NCBI GenBank assembly: GCA_015680905.1
Contig: CM027385.1
Location: forward strand, 28,402,501 to 28,466,500
Source of the DNA: Coptis chinensis
Taxonomy: Eukaryota > Streptophyta > Magnoliopsida > Ranunculales > Ranunculaceae
DNA length: 64,000 bases
Direction: 5' to 3'
Shown one piece after another: positions 46,176-57,159 of the stretch. The notes beneath the pieces are model-generated. The model ran no database searches. It worked only from the letters and a program-made list of their open reading frames with translations, and was not told the DNA's origin. How positions within the stretch are numbered: the first letter of the stretch is position 1; each line of letters begins with the position of its first letter. Made by a program: the position numbers and the translations under genes.

Positions 46176-48420
46176 AAGAAATGGAAGCGGAGAAAATCAT
46201 TTCAAATCTCATGCAACTGGAAGCCACTATGTGGAAACAAAGAGCCCATCATCAAAGAGGAGCTTGAAGGGGATAGAAATTCGCTTATTTCAGGCTAAAG
46301 CAAAAGAATTCGGATCAAATATTTTATTATGCGGAGATCAAGACAGCTGAAGGAACTATATTGCATGACCAAGGGCTTATTAAGGAGTACATGGTGCAAG
46401 CCTATAAAGCCAAGTTTGCGGCCATCCCGGTACTGAGGAACCAAGAGATTTTGAACCTTATCCCACATGAGGTTTCAGATCAGCAGAATGACACACTCAA
46501 AATTGTACCGTACCTAGCGGGGAGAAAAATAAGACTTTCTGATCATGGGTATGGATCCACAAAGCTCTCCAGGCCCGGATGGTTTTCAGGGCATGTTCTT
46601 CCAGAAATGTTGGAGCATTGTGAGCATGGATGTTTGTCGAGCCATCCGCTCTTTCTTCACTGATCACATCATCCCGCAAGGAATGAACGCCAATTTTCTG
46701 GTGCTAATTCGAAATGCAAGAATGCATTGGAAATCGGTCGATATAGGCCACTCTGTCTAAGTAACTTCCTTTTAAGATTGTTACTAAACTTTTGGCTAAT
46801 CGGCTAACCTCTATTGTCATGAACATCATTTCTCGTGGAGCAACATGGTTTTCGAAGGGAAGAACAGGAAGTACAAAGAATTGCAATGGCCTCTTTAACT
46901 CATGAATGATATGCACATAAAAAGCGGGGTGGAAATGCTGTCATCAAATTGGACATCTCTCAAGCATTTGATTCGCTAAATTTGGGATTTCCCTCTTCAT
47001 GGTCTTTGGAGAGTTTTGGATTCAAAGACAAAGTTCGAGGAGATGATAAAAGAACATCCTCGATGGTATAAAAGCTCTCTATCATGATTAATGGTGGACC
47101 GTGTGGGTTTTAGTGCGGCGAGAGGACTTCGACAAGGGGATCCTCTATCTCCACTTCTATTTGCTATTCGAGGATCGCTTTAGCGAAGCGTAGTGAGATC
47201 GCAAACTCTTGGCGTAAACCATCCCCATGGCTTTTCGTTGGGAATAGATACTCTCCATCACACCTTCGTTTTGCGAGGCGATATCATCCTTTTTGCCAAT
47301 GGAAGTTTAAAAGGCCTCAGATACTTGCGAGATTGCCTGAATGCTTATCAAATAGCTGCTGGACAGATCATTAACAAGGACAAAAGCAAGTTGTTCCTCG
47401 GAAGCATGATGACACCACCAAAAAAAAGAAAAGGTGGAAGGGTTATTTGACATGAAGGAAGGTTCATTGCCCGAAGTATACTTGGGGTTCCACTTTTCAA
47501 GGGGCGGTCACACAATCCGGCATGCAAATTCTAGTCGACAAGATCAAAAAAGAGAGCAAGTGGATGGGCCGGAAAGCTTCTATCTTTTCAGGGGAGAGTG
47601 GTCCTTTACGCGATCCATTCTAAAAAAGGTATGCCAAGATACAACATGGGAATCTATGGGACAAAGCATAAAAGGGGAAAAAGCCATCGAAACTTCATTT
47701 GGTCCGAAACAAAGGACTATAACACTAAAATGGGCGAAAGTGTGCAAGCCAAAGCGGCGGGGGGTCTAGGTCTTAGACCTCTGAAGGAGTTAAACCTTGC
47801 TCTCCTCATGAAATTGGTTTTGGCAAATGACCACAATGGACAACAATTGGTCACGCGGTATATGGTGCAGAAAATATAAACCGGAAGCACGGCAGGGGTG
47901 GTTGGCTAGCCACAAATGCTCATCCATTTGGAAAGGGCTGAAATGGGCATTGGACGAAATGAAAGGGCATATGGGCTGGTCTATTGGCTCAGGCAGCTCC
48001 CTTGATGTCTGGAGAGATGCGTGGGCTGGTACAAACTCGGCTATGGACCTGCAGCCGCAATTTGACTGGAGCAATCATTCTTCAAAAGTCCGGGACCTGA
48101 TGGTGAACAATCAATGGAGCTTTCCTGATAGTCTGATCAATGTCTTCGCTCGTCTTGATATGGATCTTAACTCTCTACTTCCTCCAAGTATCGAAACTGA
48201 GGATAGACGAATCTGGAAACCGGATAAGGAAGGGAGATTCTCAGTGTCCTCGGCCTTCGACACAATCAGAGTGAAGGGGGCTGAAGTCTGGTGGGGAAAT
48301 ACCGTCTGGAACAGCTATGTGCACCCCAGAACAGCTGGGATTGCATGGAAAATATTGCACCGAATCATTCCGACGGATGATAAAGGTGAAGAGCAAAGGC
48401 ATCTTGATTGTTTCTAGATG
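46176..48420 (+). pseudogene. LINE reverse transcriptase and zf-RVT region, broken
   Basis: RT segments are spread over several frames: SPGPDGFQGMFFQKCW (46560), a GDPLSP-like segment (47140), and NAYQIAAGQIINKDKSKLFLGS (47340). The FADD catalytic box before ILFANGS reads LRGD, so the active site is lost. At 47827-48417 a frame holds ARQGWLASHKCSSIWKGL and a zf-RVT-like ending (VWNSYVHPRTAGIAWKILHRIIPT). Confidence 0.8.
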
Positions 48421-48975
48421 TACCGGATGCAAAGAAGAGGAGGAGAGTTATGAGCATTTGCTATGGAGTCGTCCCATATCATAAGCACTTTGGGAATGGA
48501 TTCTTCAAAAATTTCTTTTGAGTTCGCAATTAGCAACAGGGGAGATAGACATAAAGGGGATTATCAAAGCTAAAAAGCTCGCAAGCCCTTTGATCGGAGA
48601 GAGTTATGGACTTTCGCAGTTCTAAGTATGCTAGTTGCAATTTGGAAGATCACGAAATTCTCGAGATATCTGGCGACTCGGCTTGATCGGACATATAAGG
48701 AACCAGGTAAGGAAGGGCATTCAAATTCAAGGCGTCGACCAAGAGTCACATGTACAACAACATTTGCTGATCGGATATTCTACACTCTTGGGACATCGAA
48801 TGTAAGCCAAAGCCGTTCAATGCAATCCAACAAGTGAGGTTCCACGAACAAGGAGAGGTTAAAATCAAGCTGCGATGGATGTTCACTTGGGAATCGGGGA
48901 CGAGGAGGAGCAGGTTTAACTTTCGAGAGATCACCGATCCAACTTACTTGGAATTCTCGCCCAAGGACTCGGGGG

Positions 48976-49323
48976 GTGGTCACAAATTATGAGGCAGAAA
49001 GCATTGCGATTGTACTAGCAGCAGAGAGAGCGATCGCTCATGGTTGGAGGGTAATTTGGATTGAAACAGACTCCCAATCGGTTGCTCAGTCTTTTGTAAA
49101 TGGTCACATTGCATGGAAACTGAAAACTAGATGGGAAAGAGCCACTCAGACCTTGCTCTCCTACAGGATATCACACAGTTGGAGAGAAGCCAACTTCAGT
49201 GCTGATTCCGCAGCAAAGCATGGGGCGACTTTGGATATGAATGCTTCGGAATGGAGTGCATCACGGCCATCTTTTGTATCCAAAATTGAGAGCCCTGATC
49301 AGGTGTACTTTCGTTTTAGCTAG
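48976..49323 (+). pseudogene. LINE C-terminal RNase H
   Basis: Residues YEAESIAIVLAAERAIAHGW, IETDSQSVAQSF and SHSWREANFSADSAAKHG show the plant LINE RNase H (RVT_3) pattern with Glu and Asp present. The upstream half with the first catalytic Asp is out of frame (48840-48975). Ends at 49321, then the 3' UTR. Confidence 0.85.
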
Positions 49324-49450
49324 AGGACGCTCTGTCCTTTTGTTCGGTGGTGGGCACCCCCCATGTAACATGTTAACGTTTCTACACCATGTAACCTTAT
49401 ATTTATATTAATAAATTCACATTTTGCCTGCAAAAAAATCTATGATTGTT

Positions 49451-50741
49451 AGCAGTAAGTTTCTGAAATCTAGGCTAGAGTACTTATTCTAGAAATCCTG
49501 TGAGAATATAGCCTAAAGCCTTATATGAGCGAAACATTTGAGAAATGACACAAGGGAGAAGTAAAATCCGGATAGAGAAATTACACGTCCACTTGCTTGA
49601 TCACTAAACCATATCCTAAGCGAGAATTTAGGCCCTCTTTGGATCGATATAGCCAGAAATTCAAACCTATGAATTATTTTCCGCTAGTCGCCCCTCTGAG
49701 CCTTTCTTTAGCCTTCCATAAACCACAATTCCTTTACCCTATTACAAAAACAAAACAAAATAAAAAATTCAACTTATCCAATCTAGAATAAGTCTGAGAA
49801 TAGAATGAGTTAAGAAAGAAGAAGAGAAAAACCTGTGTAAACAAAAATTAGTTAGTTGCTTCAAAAAAAGAAAAGAAGTTTCCATCCAAGGAAAAGAAAA
49901 AGAAAAATAGAAATAAATAAAAACTCCAAAAAAAAAGAATAAAAGGGAGTCAAAAGCCAAAGAAAAAAAATATATATATGGCTAAGGATGGAAACAAAGT
50001 ATAGAAGCAAAAGAAAATAACAAGGTTTTCTCTAAGTTACATAATATGAAAACTCTATTATCTCAGACTTGCCCTTTTGAATATCCATTTCCTTCCTTCT
50101 TAAGCCATCTCCTAATCCCCGCAACACCTAATAAAGACCTCTAGCTCAATTGGGAATAGGTTAGTGTGATAGTAAGTGGCAGATGTGTTGATCGACTCCG
50201 GCTTCCTTGTGTGTCATTGAGATTGTAAAGGTAAAGTGTGCCCACTGTTGTAATGGAGTAAATAAACCGAAAGTGGAAAAATCAGTGTTGTATCTTGACT
50301 ATTATTGTGAGAACCTACTTAAAGACACTATTCCGAGTTTCAGAAATGGACCTGTTAATGCATTCCATAGTATTACTCATTGTATATATGTTTATTGTAG
50401 AAGATTGATTATTATGCATATATTAGCTTAGGTTTCGACTTAATTATTCTATATTCATTGCTAGTGAGATGTATAGTTAATTTAGAGCATGAATAAGGAA
50501 ACAATAGTTTTATTTCTTAGTCGTTGTAGTATTGATGAAGTTTGTGAGTACCTTCACTGGAAAACTCTCACGAGGCTACAACTCATCCACTAGGGAATTC
50601 CTAGTGGTTTAAGGCCTTGTTGCATATGGTCAATGCAATCACTCTCAGCGAAACGAGATTAGTTAGAACTCCATTTTTGGTCACTTATTCTAATTTCCCA
50701 TATTTGGTTGAGGACAAGCAAAATGCTGTTTGGGGGTGGTT
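49451..50741 (+). other. A4 3' UTR after the LINE
   Basis: Continues the 3' UTR: purine-rich stretch, A box TAGCTCAATTGG (50142-50153) and B box GATCGACTC (50190-50198), 48 nt apart; tRNA-Asp-like GTCGTTGTAGTAT (50520-50532); palindrome arms CCACTAGG/CCTAGTGG (50587-50607); hairpin arms TTTGGTTG/CAAGCAAA (50703-50722) with AGGA loop and one mismatch; polypurine tract 50728-50741. Confidence 0.6.
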
Positions 50742-52230
50742 TGATAAGAGCCCAAAATTGTAGTTTTAACCCCTTAACAATCGTACTTTTAGACCAATTA
50801 TGTGAATAATAAGTAAGAGTTAATACTGATTACGTGTTTTTATACATTTCAGGCTTCAAAGTCCATTATGTGAAGAATTGTGCCACTTTAGTGAGATAAA
50901 GGAGCAAAGGTCTGTTGCTAAGGAGTTTTGTGATTAAAGGCCAATTTTCAAGAAGACAAAGCCTATGTAAAACCCGGTCAAAAGATGAAAAGTCAAAGTC
51001 CACGCGGGCAGAAACAGTGCACAAAGTCAGCAAAACTTCTGAAGACCATATCTTTGGACTCAGACCTCGAAATTGGGCCTACCTTACGTCAAAACGACCG
51101 GCTTGGAAAGAGATTTCCAATGGTCTAAGTTTGGACCAAATCAGAGGAGTAGAAGTAGATGAAAAGTTTGTCAAAGCCAACTCCAGCTGAAGAGGCCTTT
51201 TTGGACTGAAAGAATTGGGTTTTGGGCTTGATTTTTCGGCCCAAAACATGGCTCCAAGCCTATGCACAATTTTTGGATCTGAAGCATATAAAAACAAAAG
51301 TTTAGCTCTTTGTTAATGGTAGCTAATTAGACCTAAAATATAGATAATTCTAGATCTAGTTTTAATTGTTTTTAATTAAGTTTAGTTTCATTTTCATTCC
51401 TTGTTTTAGATTAAACCTCGAAAATATTGTTATTGCTTGATTAGATAAATAAAATAGTAGATTCTTGTTCATTTTGATTTTTGTCATTTACAATTGTTTA
51501 GATCTAAATTCCTTTATTACTTGTTATTCATTTCCTATTTATTACCTGAGATTTTAATTATTGTTTAGTAAAATTGCATAAGATAGAAGTTTTATATAAT
51601 GTCTAGTTTTAATTCAATGGGAAATGATAGTAGTATGACTCAAGGCTAAACCTCCATTAGAGGGGGTTGAAGAAGCCTTGATGAAGCTTGATCCTTGTTA
51701 ACTTAGAAATCGTCGTGAGAGTTTATTCCACTCTAGAAGGTCGTTGATTCACCATGAGAATGGGTGGACGACCTCACATGCTAGTTATTGATTGGTAGAG
51801 ATGCCATGTATAATTAGGGATTAGAATTACTATTTTGATATGCGAAGCATTCAATTTGGATCACGACGAGTCTTTGTTAGTTGATTAAGTCAAGTTAAGG
51901 TGGATTCAATTCCCTTTAATTCTTTATCTAGATTCAAACCCTTAGCATTCTATCATTTCGTTATTCGTAACTTGTTAATTGAATTCACCTCGTAGTATAG
52001 AATTCCCCTCGTAAATCTCTCATTAGACTTTGGACTGATTAGTTGACATGAAACCATCACATGCTAAAGAACTAGTAGTGGAACGAATCATTTACTCCCC
52101 TATATCTCAATACGATTGAGAGTAAAAAAATATCTTTGATAATCTAGTAACAAGTTTAGTTTTAGTTTTACTTTCGTTTAGAGTTTCATCGCTTTATTCA
52201 TTAATAGAACTAGTTATTTTACGGTAATCA
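50742..52230 (+). mobile_element. A4 3' LTR (1489 bp)
   Basis: TGATAAGAGCCC to GGTAATCA. TATA box TATAAAAA at 51287-51294. Same family as A1, A2 and A3. Confidence 0.9.
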
Positions 52231-53133
52231 ATGGACGATTACGATGAGCCCAAGCATTGTGTCTTTTTGGAATTGAACTGCCATCATTACCTTTTTCAAG
52301 AAAAAGTGTCTGTTTGAGCCGTCTTTTCAAAGCCTTAATTAGTTAAGTACGTAAGCAAGTCCAACAACTGTTTAGGAAAAAGATTCTCGCGCCAAAAGTA
52401 GTTTTCACTTCAAGCGCCCATGTGCTAGATGGCATGAGAGGGGGCATCTGTAAGGGGGATTTTTCGTCATTGGAAAGATGACACGTTTATGGGAAATAAC
52501 CCAGGACTATAGATGTCCAGAATAAGACGAGGACCATCGGATCAGTTCTACGAATAAGTGATCTCGTGCTTAGCATGAGTGTTTAGTAGACATGTGCCAA
52601 GAACGTGACTGACTACCTCTAAGCATAACAGTTCTCTAAGTTGTTGGGAACTGATATGGACAATTCCTGAACAGAAGGAAACTAAAGAGAGCGATCTTTG
52701 ATGATAAGGAAGGAATCGTAATGACATATCTTTAAAAGTTACCCTTTAGATATAATCTTCCCATATATGATAGGATATTATGATCAACAAGGAAACCTAC
52801 CTCTAATAAGATATGGTCTAGATTTAGACTTCCATAAGGAGAGGATTCCTAATAGGAAGGCAGAGTCCAAAGATGGAACGGAACTTACAAGCAGTGAGGT
52901 ACACCCTAACCCTAGGACTCTCAAAGTTGTTCCTATATAAACCATTGGAATTTGCTCTTAGGAACTATGCAAAATAGGGTTTGATTCTCCTAAAAAAAAC
53001 AAGGAGATACGTAGGCAGCAGCCAGGCGGTTCAACCCTGAACTCAAAATCATCTCATCCTTTCTCTACCAAGTAAAAGCTTCTAGATCACAAGGCACAGA
53101 GGAAGATCAGGGGATACTCGGAAACTCCCCTAC
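52231..53133 (+). mobile_element. Tat-type element E1, 3' end
   Basis: A 218-bp untranslated segment (52231-52448), purine tract GAGAGGGGGCATC (52436-52448) and 3' LTR (52449-53133, TGTAAGGGGG start, TATA at 52934-52941). The untranslated segment matches, inverted, 56191-56430 of E2. A4 has replaced its left part. The LTR ends CCCTAC followed by T instead of the expected A, where E' pol resumes. Confidence 0.82.
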
Positions 53134-53134
53134 T

Positions 53135-54180
53135 GGTAGGTTATCAACTCTGAACAGGTTCATCTCCAAGAGTTCAGATAAGTGCAAACCTCTATTTCAA
53201 TTACTGTAAAAAAATACCTCATTTGCATAGATGGAAGAATGCCAAAAAGCATTCGATCAACTCAAAATATACCTGGGGGCACCACCAATCATTTCCAAAC
53301 CAGTTGAGGGAGAAGTTTTGGGTCTTTATCTCTGTTCATCTGACTACGGTGTCAGTTCTATACTTTTACGTGTGGACGAAAAGAAGGTTGAAAAACCTAT
53401 CTATTTCTTGAGTCGAACGCTCCTACGGGTAGAAACAAGGTACCCTAAACTCGAAAGAGTCGTTTTAGCCCTTGTTTTGCGACAGAAAAATTACGACCAT
53501 ACTTCCAGTCCCACACTATCAGAGTAATCACAAAATACCAATTACAATTAGTTCTAGAAAAACCGAACAGGTCAAGAAGGTTAGCTAAATGGTTTGTGCA
53601 ACTGTCAGAGTATGATATTCTCTGCATCCCACGAATCTCAGAGAAAGGTCAGGCACTAGTAGAATTCTTAGGAGATTTCCCAATGACCTACACTGGGTAT
53701 GACTCAATAATCCCCAGTTCAGATGATAGCATCCTACCTGAATCCCCAAATACCCATCCAAACCCTTGGGAGCCGCACTCTGGATAACGACTATTTGTGG
53801 CTGGATCTTCAAATGATAGAGGCTTAGGAGTTGGACCTGTGCTAGTTACTCATGACAACATGCGACTAGAGAAATCCATCCGGTTAGGTTGGAATGCCTC
53901 TAACAATGAGGCAGAGTATGAAGCGACGCTTTCTTAACACACCTCACAATTTTTAGTGACTCACAGCTGGTTGTGTTACAAGTTAATAGGGGTTACAAGA
54001 CCAGCGATGAACAAATCGCCAAATACCTGGAACTGGTAAGGGTTCTTTAGAGCAAGTTCGAGAATATTCAGTTTTATCAGCTACCTCAATCAGAAAATTG
54101 ACACGCAGATGCTTTGGCATATGTTGCCTCATTGTTGGGCAACAGTGAGTCTCGCTCCATCCCTGTAGAGTTCTAAGACA
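53135..54180 (+). pseudogene. E' dual RNase H region, broken
   Basis: GRLSTLNRFISKSSDKCKPL opens at the LTR junction (the RT-RNase H connection). The gypsy RNase H follows: EECQKAFDQLK, APPIISKP, LYLCSSDYGVSSILL, PIYFLSRTL, ETRYPKLERVVLALV, frameshift near 53495, then LEKPNRSRRLAKW and LSEYDI. The second RNase H (aRNH) starts at about 53785: FVAGSSNDRGLG (the usual Asp is Ala), RLGWNASNNEAEYEA, then in other frames DSQLVVLQVN, and ADALAYVASLL. Several stops. Confidence 0.85.
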
Positions 54181-54239
54181 AACCTAGCATCCAAGCACTC
54201 ACTGTCACACCAGTTTATGTTATTCCAGCCACCACACCA

Positions 54240-55412
54240 AACTGGATGGATCCATACAAGTTTTACCTCAAGGATGGGACACTCCCAGAGGTTAAGAACA
54301 TAGCAAGGCGTCTGCTTGCAAAGGTACCAAGATTTACCCTCATTAGAGATGATCTTTACAAGAAGTCCTTCCTGGGACCTTATCTCCGATGTCCCTCCCT
54401 AGACCTCACTGAACAGGTCATGCGAGAAGTTCACGAAAGAATTTGTGGCAAACACGCTGGGGGCAGAACACTCGCTCTCAAAATCCTAAGGCAAGGATAC
54501 TTTTGGCCTTACATGCAAAAGGATGTACAAGGCCATTTGCACAGAGCTGCACCCATTGGTCAGCCCATGGCCATTTGCATAATGGAAAACTGATATTGTG
54601 GGACCCTTGCCACCCACTCCTGACAATGTCAGATTCTTGCTGGTCACGACGGATTACTTCACCAAGTGAATAGAAGCAGTTCCCTTTGTCTTTATTCGAG
54701 AATAGGACATTAGAAAGTTCATTTAGAACAACATTGTTTGTAGGTTTGGCATATCCAAAGTCATCATCTCAAATAATAGGCAACAGTTCGCTGGCGGATT
54801 GGTCGCTGAACTCTGTGAAGAGTTACACATCACCCATCTTTTCTCAATGCCAAGGTATCCACAAGGCAACGACTAGGCTGAGGCCTCTAATAGGGTTATT
54901 TTGGATAATATGAAATGCAAATTAGATGACGCAAAGGGTTTATAGGTCGAGGAAATACCTAAGGTCTTATGGGCATACCAAACTACACCCGGACGATCGA
55001 CTGGTAAGTCCCCATTTTCACTGACCTACGGAAATGAAGCTGTCATACCTCCCGAACTGGTAGCTCCCACTCAGAAGTTGGATGTTGTGCATACCGTGGA
55101 CAATGAGGAATTGTTATGCAAAGAAATGGATCTCCTAGATGAAAAGCGAGAAGGTGCCGCATTGCACTTGGCCGCCAACCAGCAGATTCTGAAAAGATCA
55201 TATGACAAGAGAGTCCAAATTGGAGCTTTCAAAACTGGCGACCTGGTTCTGCATGAGATCCCAGAGCATAATAGCAAGCTTGGGCCCAATTGGGAAGGAC
55301 CATACATCACCAACAAGGTTGGCTGAACTGGATTTTACTACTTACGTACTGTTGAAGGAGACGTTCTTGTCAAACCATGGAACGCAGAGCACATTCATAA
55401 GTACTATCAGTA
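54240..55412 (+). pseudogene. E' integrase, broken
   Basis: Zinc-binding part DLYKKSFLGPYLRC, VMREVHERICGKHAGGRTLALKILRQGYFWPYM (54355-54520). The core is in fragments: IVGPLPPTP, LLVTTDYFTK, FGISKVIISNN (the second catalytic Asp is Asn), AEASNR (Glu present), YGNEAVIPPEL, and C-terminal GDLVLHEIPEHNSKLGPNWEGPY, VKPWNAEHIHKYYQ. Stops or frameshifts at about 54590, 54670, 54765 and 55325. Confidence 0.84.
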
Positions 55413-55523
55413 AATTGTTATTTCATGCTTCTTTATGCATTGTTTATCCTCTCCAATTATCAATAAAGTTTCTCACCTTGCAATCGAATTTATTCCTTGC
55501 GTCAGCTCATTATTTATTATCCA
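55413..55523 (+). other. E' sequence after pol
   Basis: 111 bp after the pol stop, containing AATAAA (55461), before the inverted LTR of E2. The bases at 55519-55523 (ATCCA) are the expected E2 target duplication. Confidence 0.5.
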
Positions 55524-56190
55524 TGTAGGGGAGTTTTTTAGTATCCCTTGATCTTCCTCTGTGCCTTGTGATCTAGAAGCTTTGATTGAATGAAGAAGGG
55601 ATGAGATGATTGTGAGTTCAAGGGTGAACCGTCTGACGGCTGACTACATATCTCCTTCTTTATTTAAGAGAATCAAACCCTATTTTGCATAGTTCCTACG
55701 AGCGAATCCCAATCGTTTATATAGGAAGGATTAGGAATGTCCTTACCGCTTGTGAGTTCCCTTCCATCTTTGGACTCTGCCTTCCTATTAAGATTCATCT
55801 CCTTATGGAAGTCGAAATCTAGACCATATCTTATGGGAGGTAAGTATCCTTGTTGATCATAATGTCCTATCGTGTATGGAAAGATTATATCTAAAAGGTA
55901 ACTCCCAAGATATGTCATAACGATTCCTTCTTTATCATCAGAGATTGCTATCTTCAGTTTCCTTCTATTAAGGAACTGTCTATATCAGTTCCTAACGACT
56001 GGGATAACTGTTATGTTTGAAGGCGGTCAATCACATGCCTGGCACATGTCCACTAAACACTCATGCTAAACACGAGATCACTTATTCATAGAATTGATCC
56101 GATGGTCCTCGTCTCATTCTAGACATCTATAGTCTTAGGTTATTTCCCATACATGTGTCATCTGTTCAATGACGGGAAATCCCCTTTACA
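55524..56190 (-). mobile_element. E2 3' LTR (inverted, 667 bp)
   Basis: Minus strand TGTAAAGGGG start at 56190 and CCCCTACA end at 55524; TATA box at 55716-55723. Inverted match to the E1 and E3 LTRs. Confidence 0.88.
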
Positions 56191-56417
56191 AATGCCCACA
56201 CTCATTCCATCTAGCACGTGGGCGCCTGAAGCGACACTGCTTTTGGCACAAGAATCTTTTCCTTTAACAGTTACTGGAACTGCTTACGAAATCAACTAAT
56301 TAAGGCTCTGAAAAGACAACTCGAACAGACACGTCGTTTTCCAAAAAAGGTAATGATGGCAGTTCCATCCCGAAAAGACGCATCCCTTGGGCTCATCCTT
56401 ACCGTCCATCTTATCAG

Positions 56418-56425
56418 TATATAAA
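56418..56425 (+). promoter_or_regulatory. TATA box of the E2 antisense ORF
   Basis: TATATAAA on the plus strand, 115 bp before the ATG at 56540, followed by a pyrimidine- and AC-rich leader. It lies between the LTR-proximal segment and the ORF. Confidence 0.6.
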
Positions 56426-57083
56426 GGATCTGGTGAGAGAACTTTCATTATCTCTTCTGCTACCATTTTCTGCATACTAAACCTTTTGATCTCCCGTTAA
56501 GGTTTAACCAAAACTTAAAACTTTTCCTCTTTTTCAATCATGAATACCAACTGGTCACTTGTAAACTTTGGAGATCTTTCCTCCCTGGAATTGATCCGCG
56601 AGAAAATTCACATCCCTGAAGATACCGACCTAGAGTGGGGGAGGTTATCTAATGAGTTGGCCTACAAGGAGGTGGCGCTCATCACCATTGGTTAGCTTAG
56701 GGCCGAACTTACTCTTCCCTTCCACCCATTGCTGAGAGAGTGTCTGATTCACTTCAATCTTGCACTTTGTCAGGTAGCACCCCTGTTCTACAGGACTGTC
56801 ATGTATTCTGCCCTTCTTGCCAAGAGACATGGATTCGTTTTGAACCGGTGGGTGTTTGGTTACTTTTATAAGGTCTGGTGTATTCGAGACCAGTCATACT
56901 ATTATCTCATGACCAGAGACAATAACTCTCCGATTGTCTTTTTTGAAGGGAACTAGAGTGATGAGGGCTGGGCTGACCACCATCTCCGTGTGCTGGGTGA
57001 TGCATGGGACGTTCGTCTTTCTGGTGATAATGGTGAGCTTATGGGAATTCTTATACCCAGAAAACACACTCATGCTCCAACCA

Positions 57084-57159
57084 GTAAGTCTCTTTTCTTA
57101 TGAATTTTGCAATCACTATGATAGCCTTTCAACAGAGTTTCTTTACTATTTCTCCTTAG
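57084..57159 (+). other. Intron 1 of the E2 antisense ORF
   Basis: 76 bp, GTAAGT to TTTCTCCTTAG, pyrimidine-rich. Removing it joins frame 2 to frame 3 through an AAT codon without a stop. Confidence 0.72.

Larger units (their letters stand above)
45362..49437 (+). mobile_element. 5'-truncated L1-type LINE (4.1 kb)
   Basis: Flanked by a 13-bp duplication with a short A tail (49432-49438), so it arrived by target-primed reverse transcription. It lacks ORF1 and the start of the endonuclease. Remaining domains in order: endonuclease, reverse transcriptase, zf-RVT, RNase H. It lies in the A4 3' UTR. Confidence 0.9.
38755..52230 (+). mobile_element. Athila-type element A4, 3' part
   Basis: Integrase, two extra ORFs, 3' UTR and 3' LTR of the best preserved Athila-type copy. 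It is interrupted by A2 between RNase H and integrase, and it carries a solo LTR (41973-42589) and a LINE (45362-49437). Its right end joins the E1 untranslated region at 52231, so the target duplication should be ATGGA. Confidence 0.88.
53134..55523 (+). mobile_element. Tat-type element E', 3' pol part
   Basis: pol from just after RT to the integrase end, interrupted on the left by E1 and followed 113 bp after the pol stop by the inverted E2 LTR. It carries two RNase H domains, the mark of the Tat lineage (Ogre, Retand and relatives). Confidence 0.85.

Noticed and set aside
52231..52448. Single-copy spacer between A4 and E1
   Set aside because: It matches, inverted, 56191-56430 of E2, so it belongs to the Tat-type 3' region.
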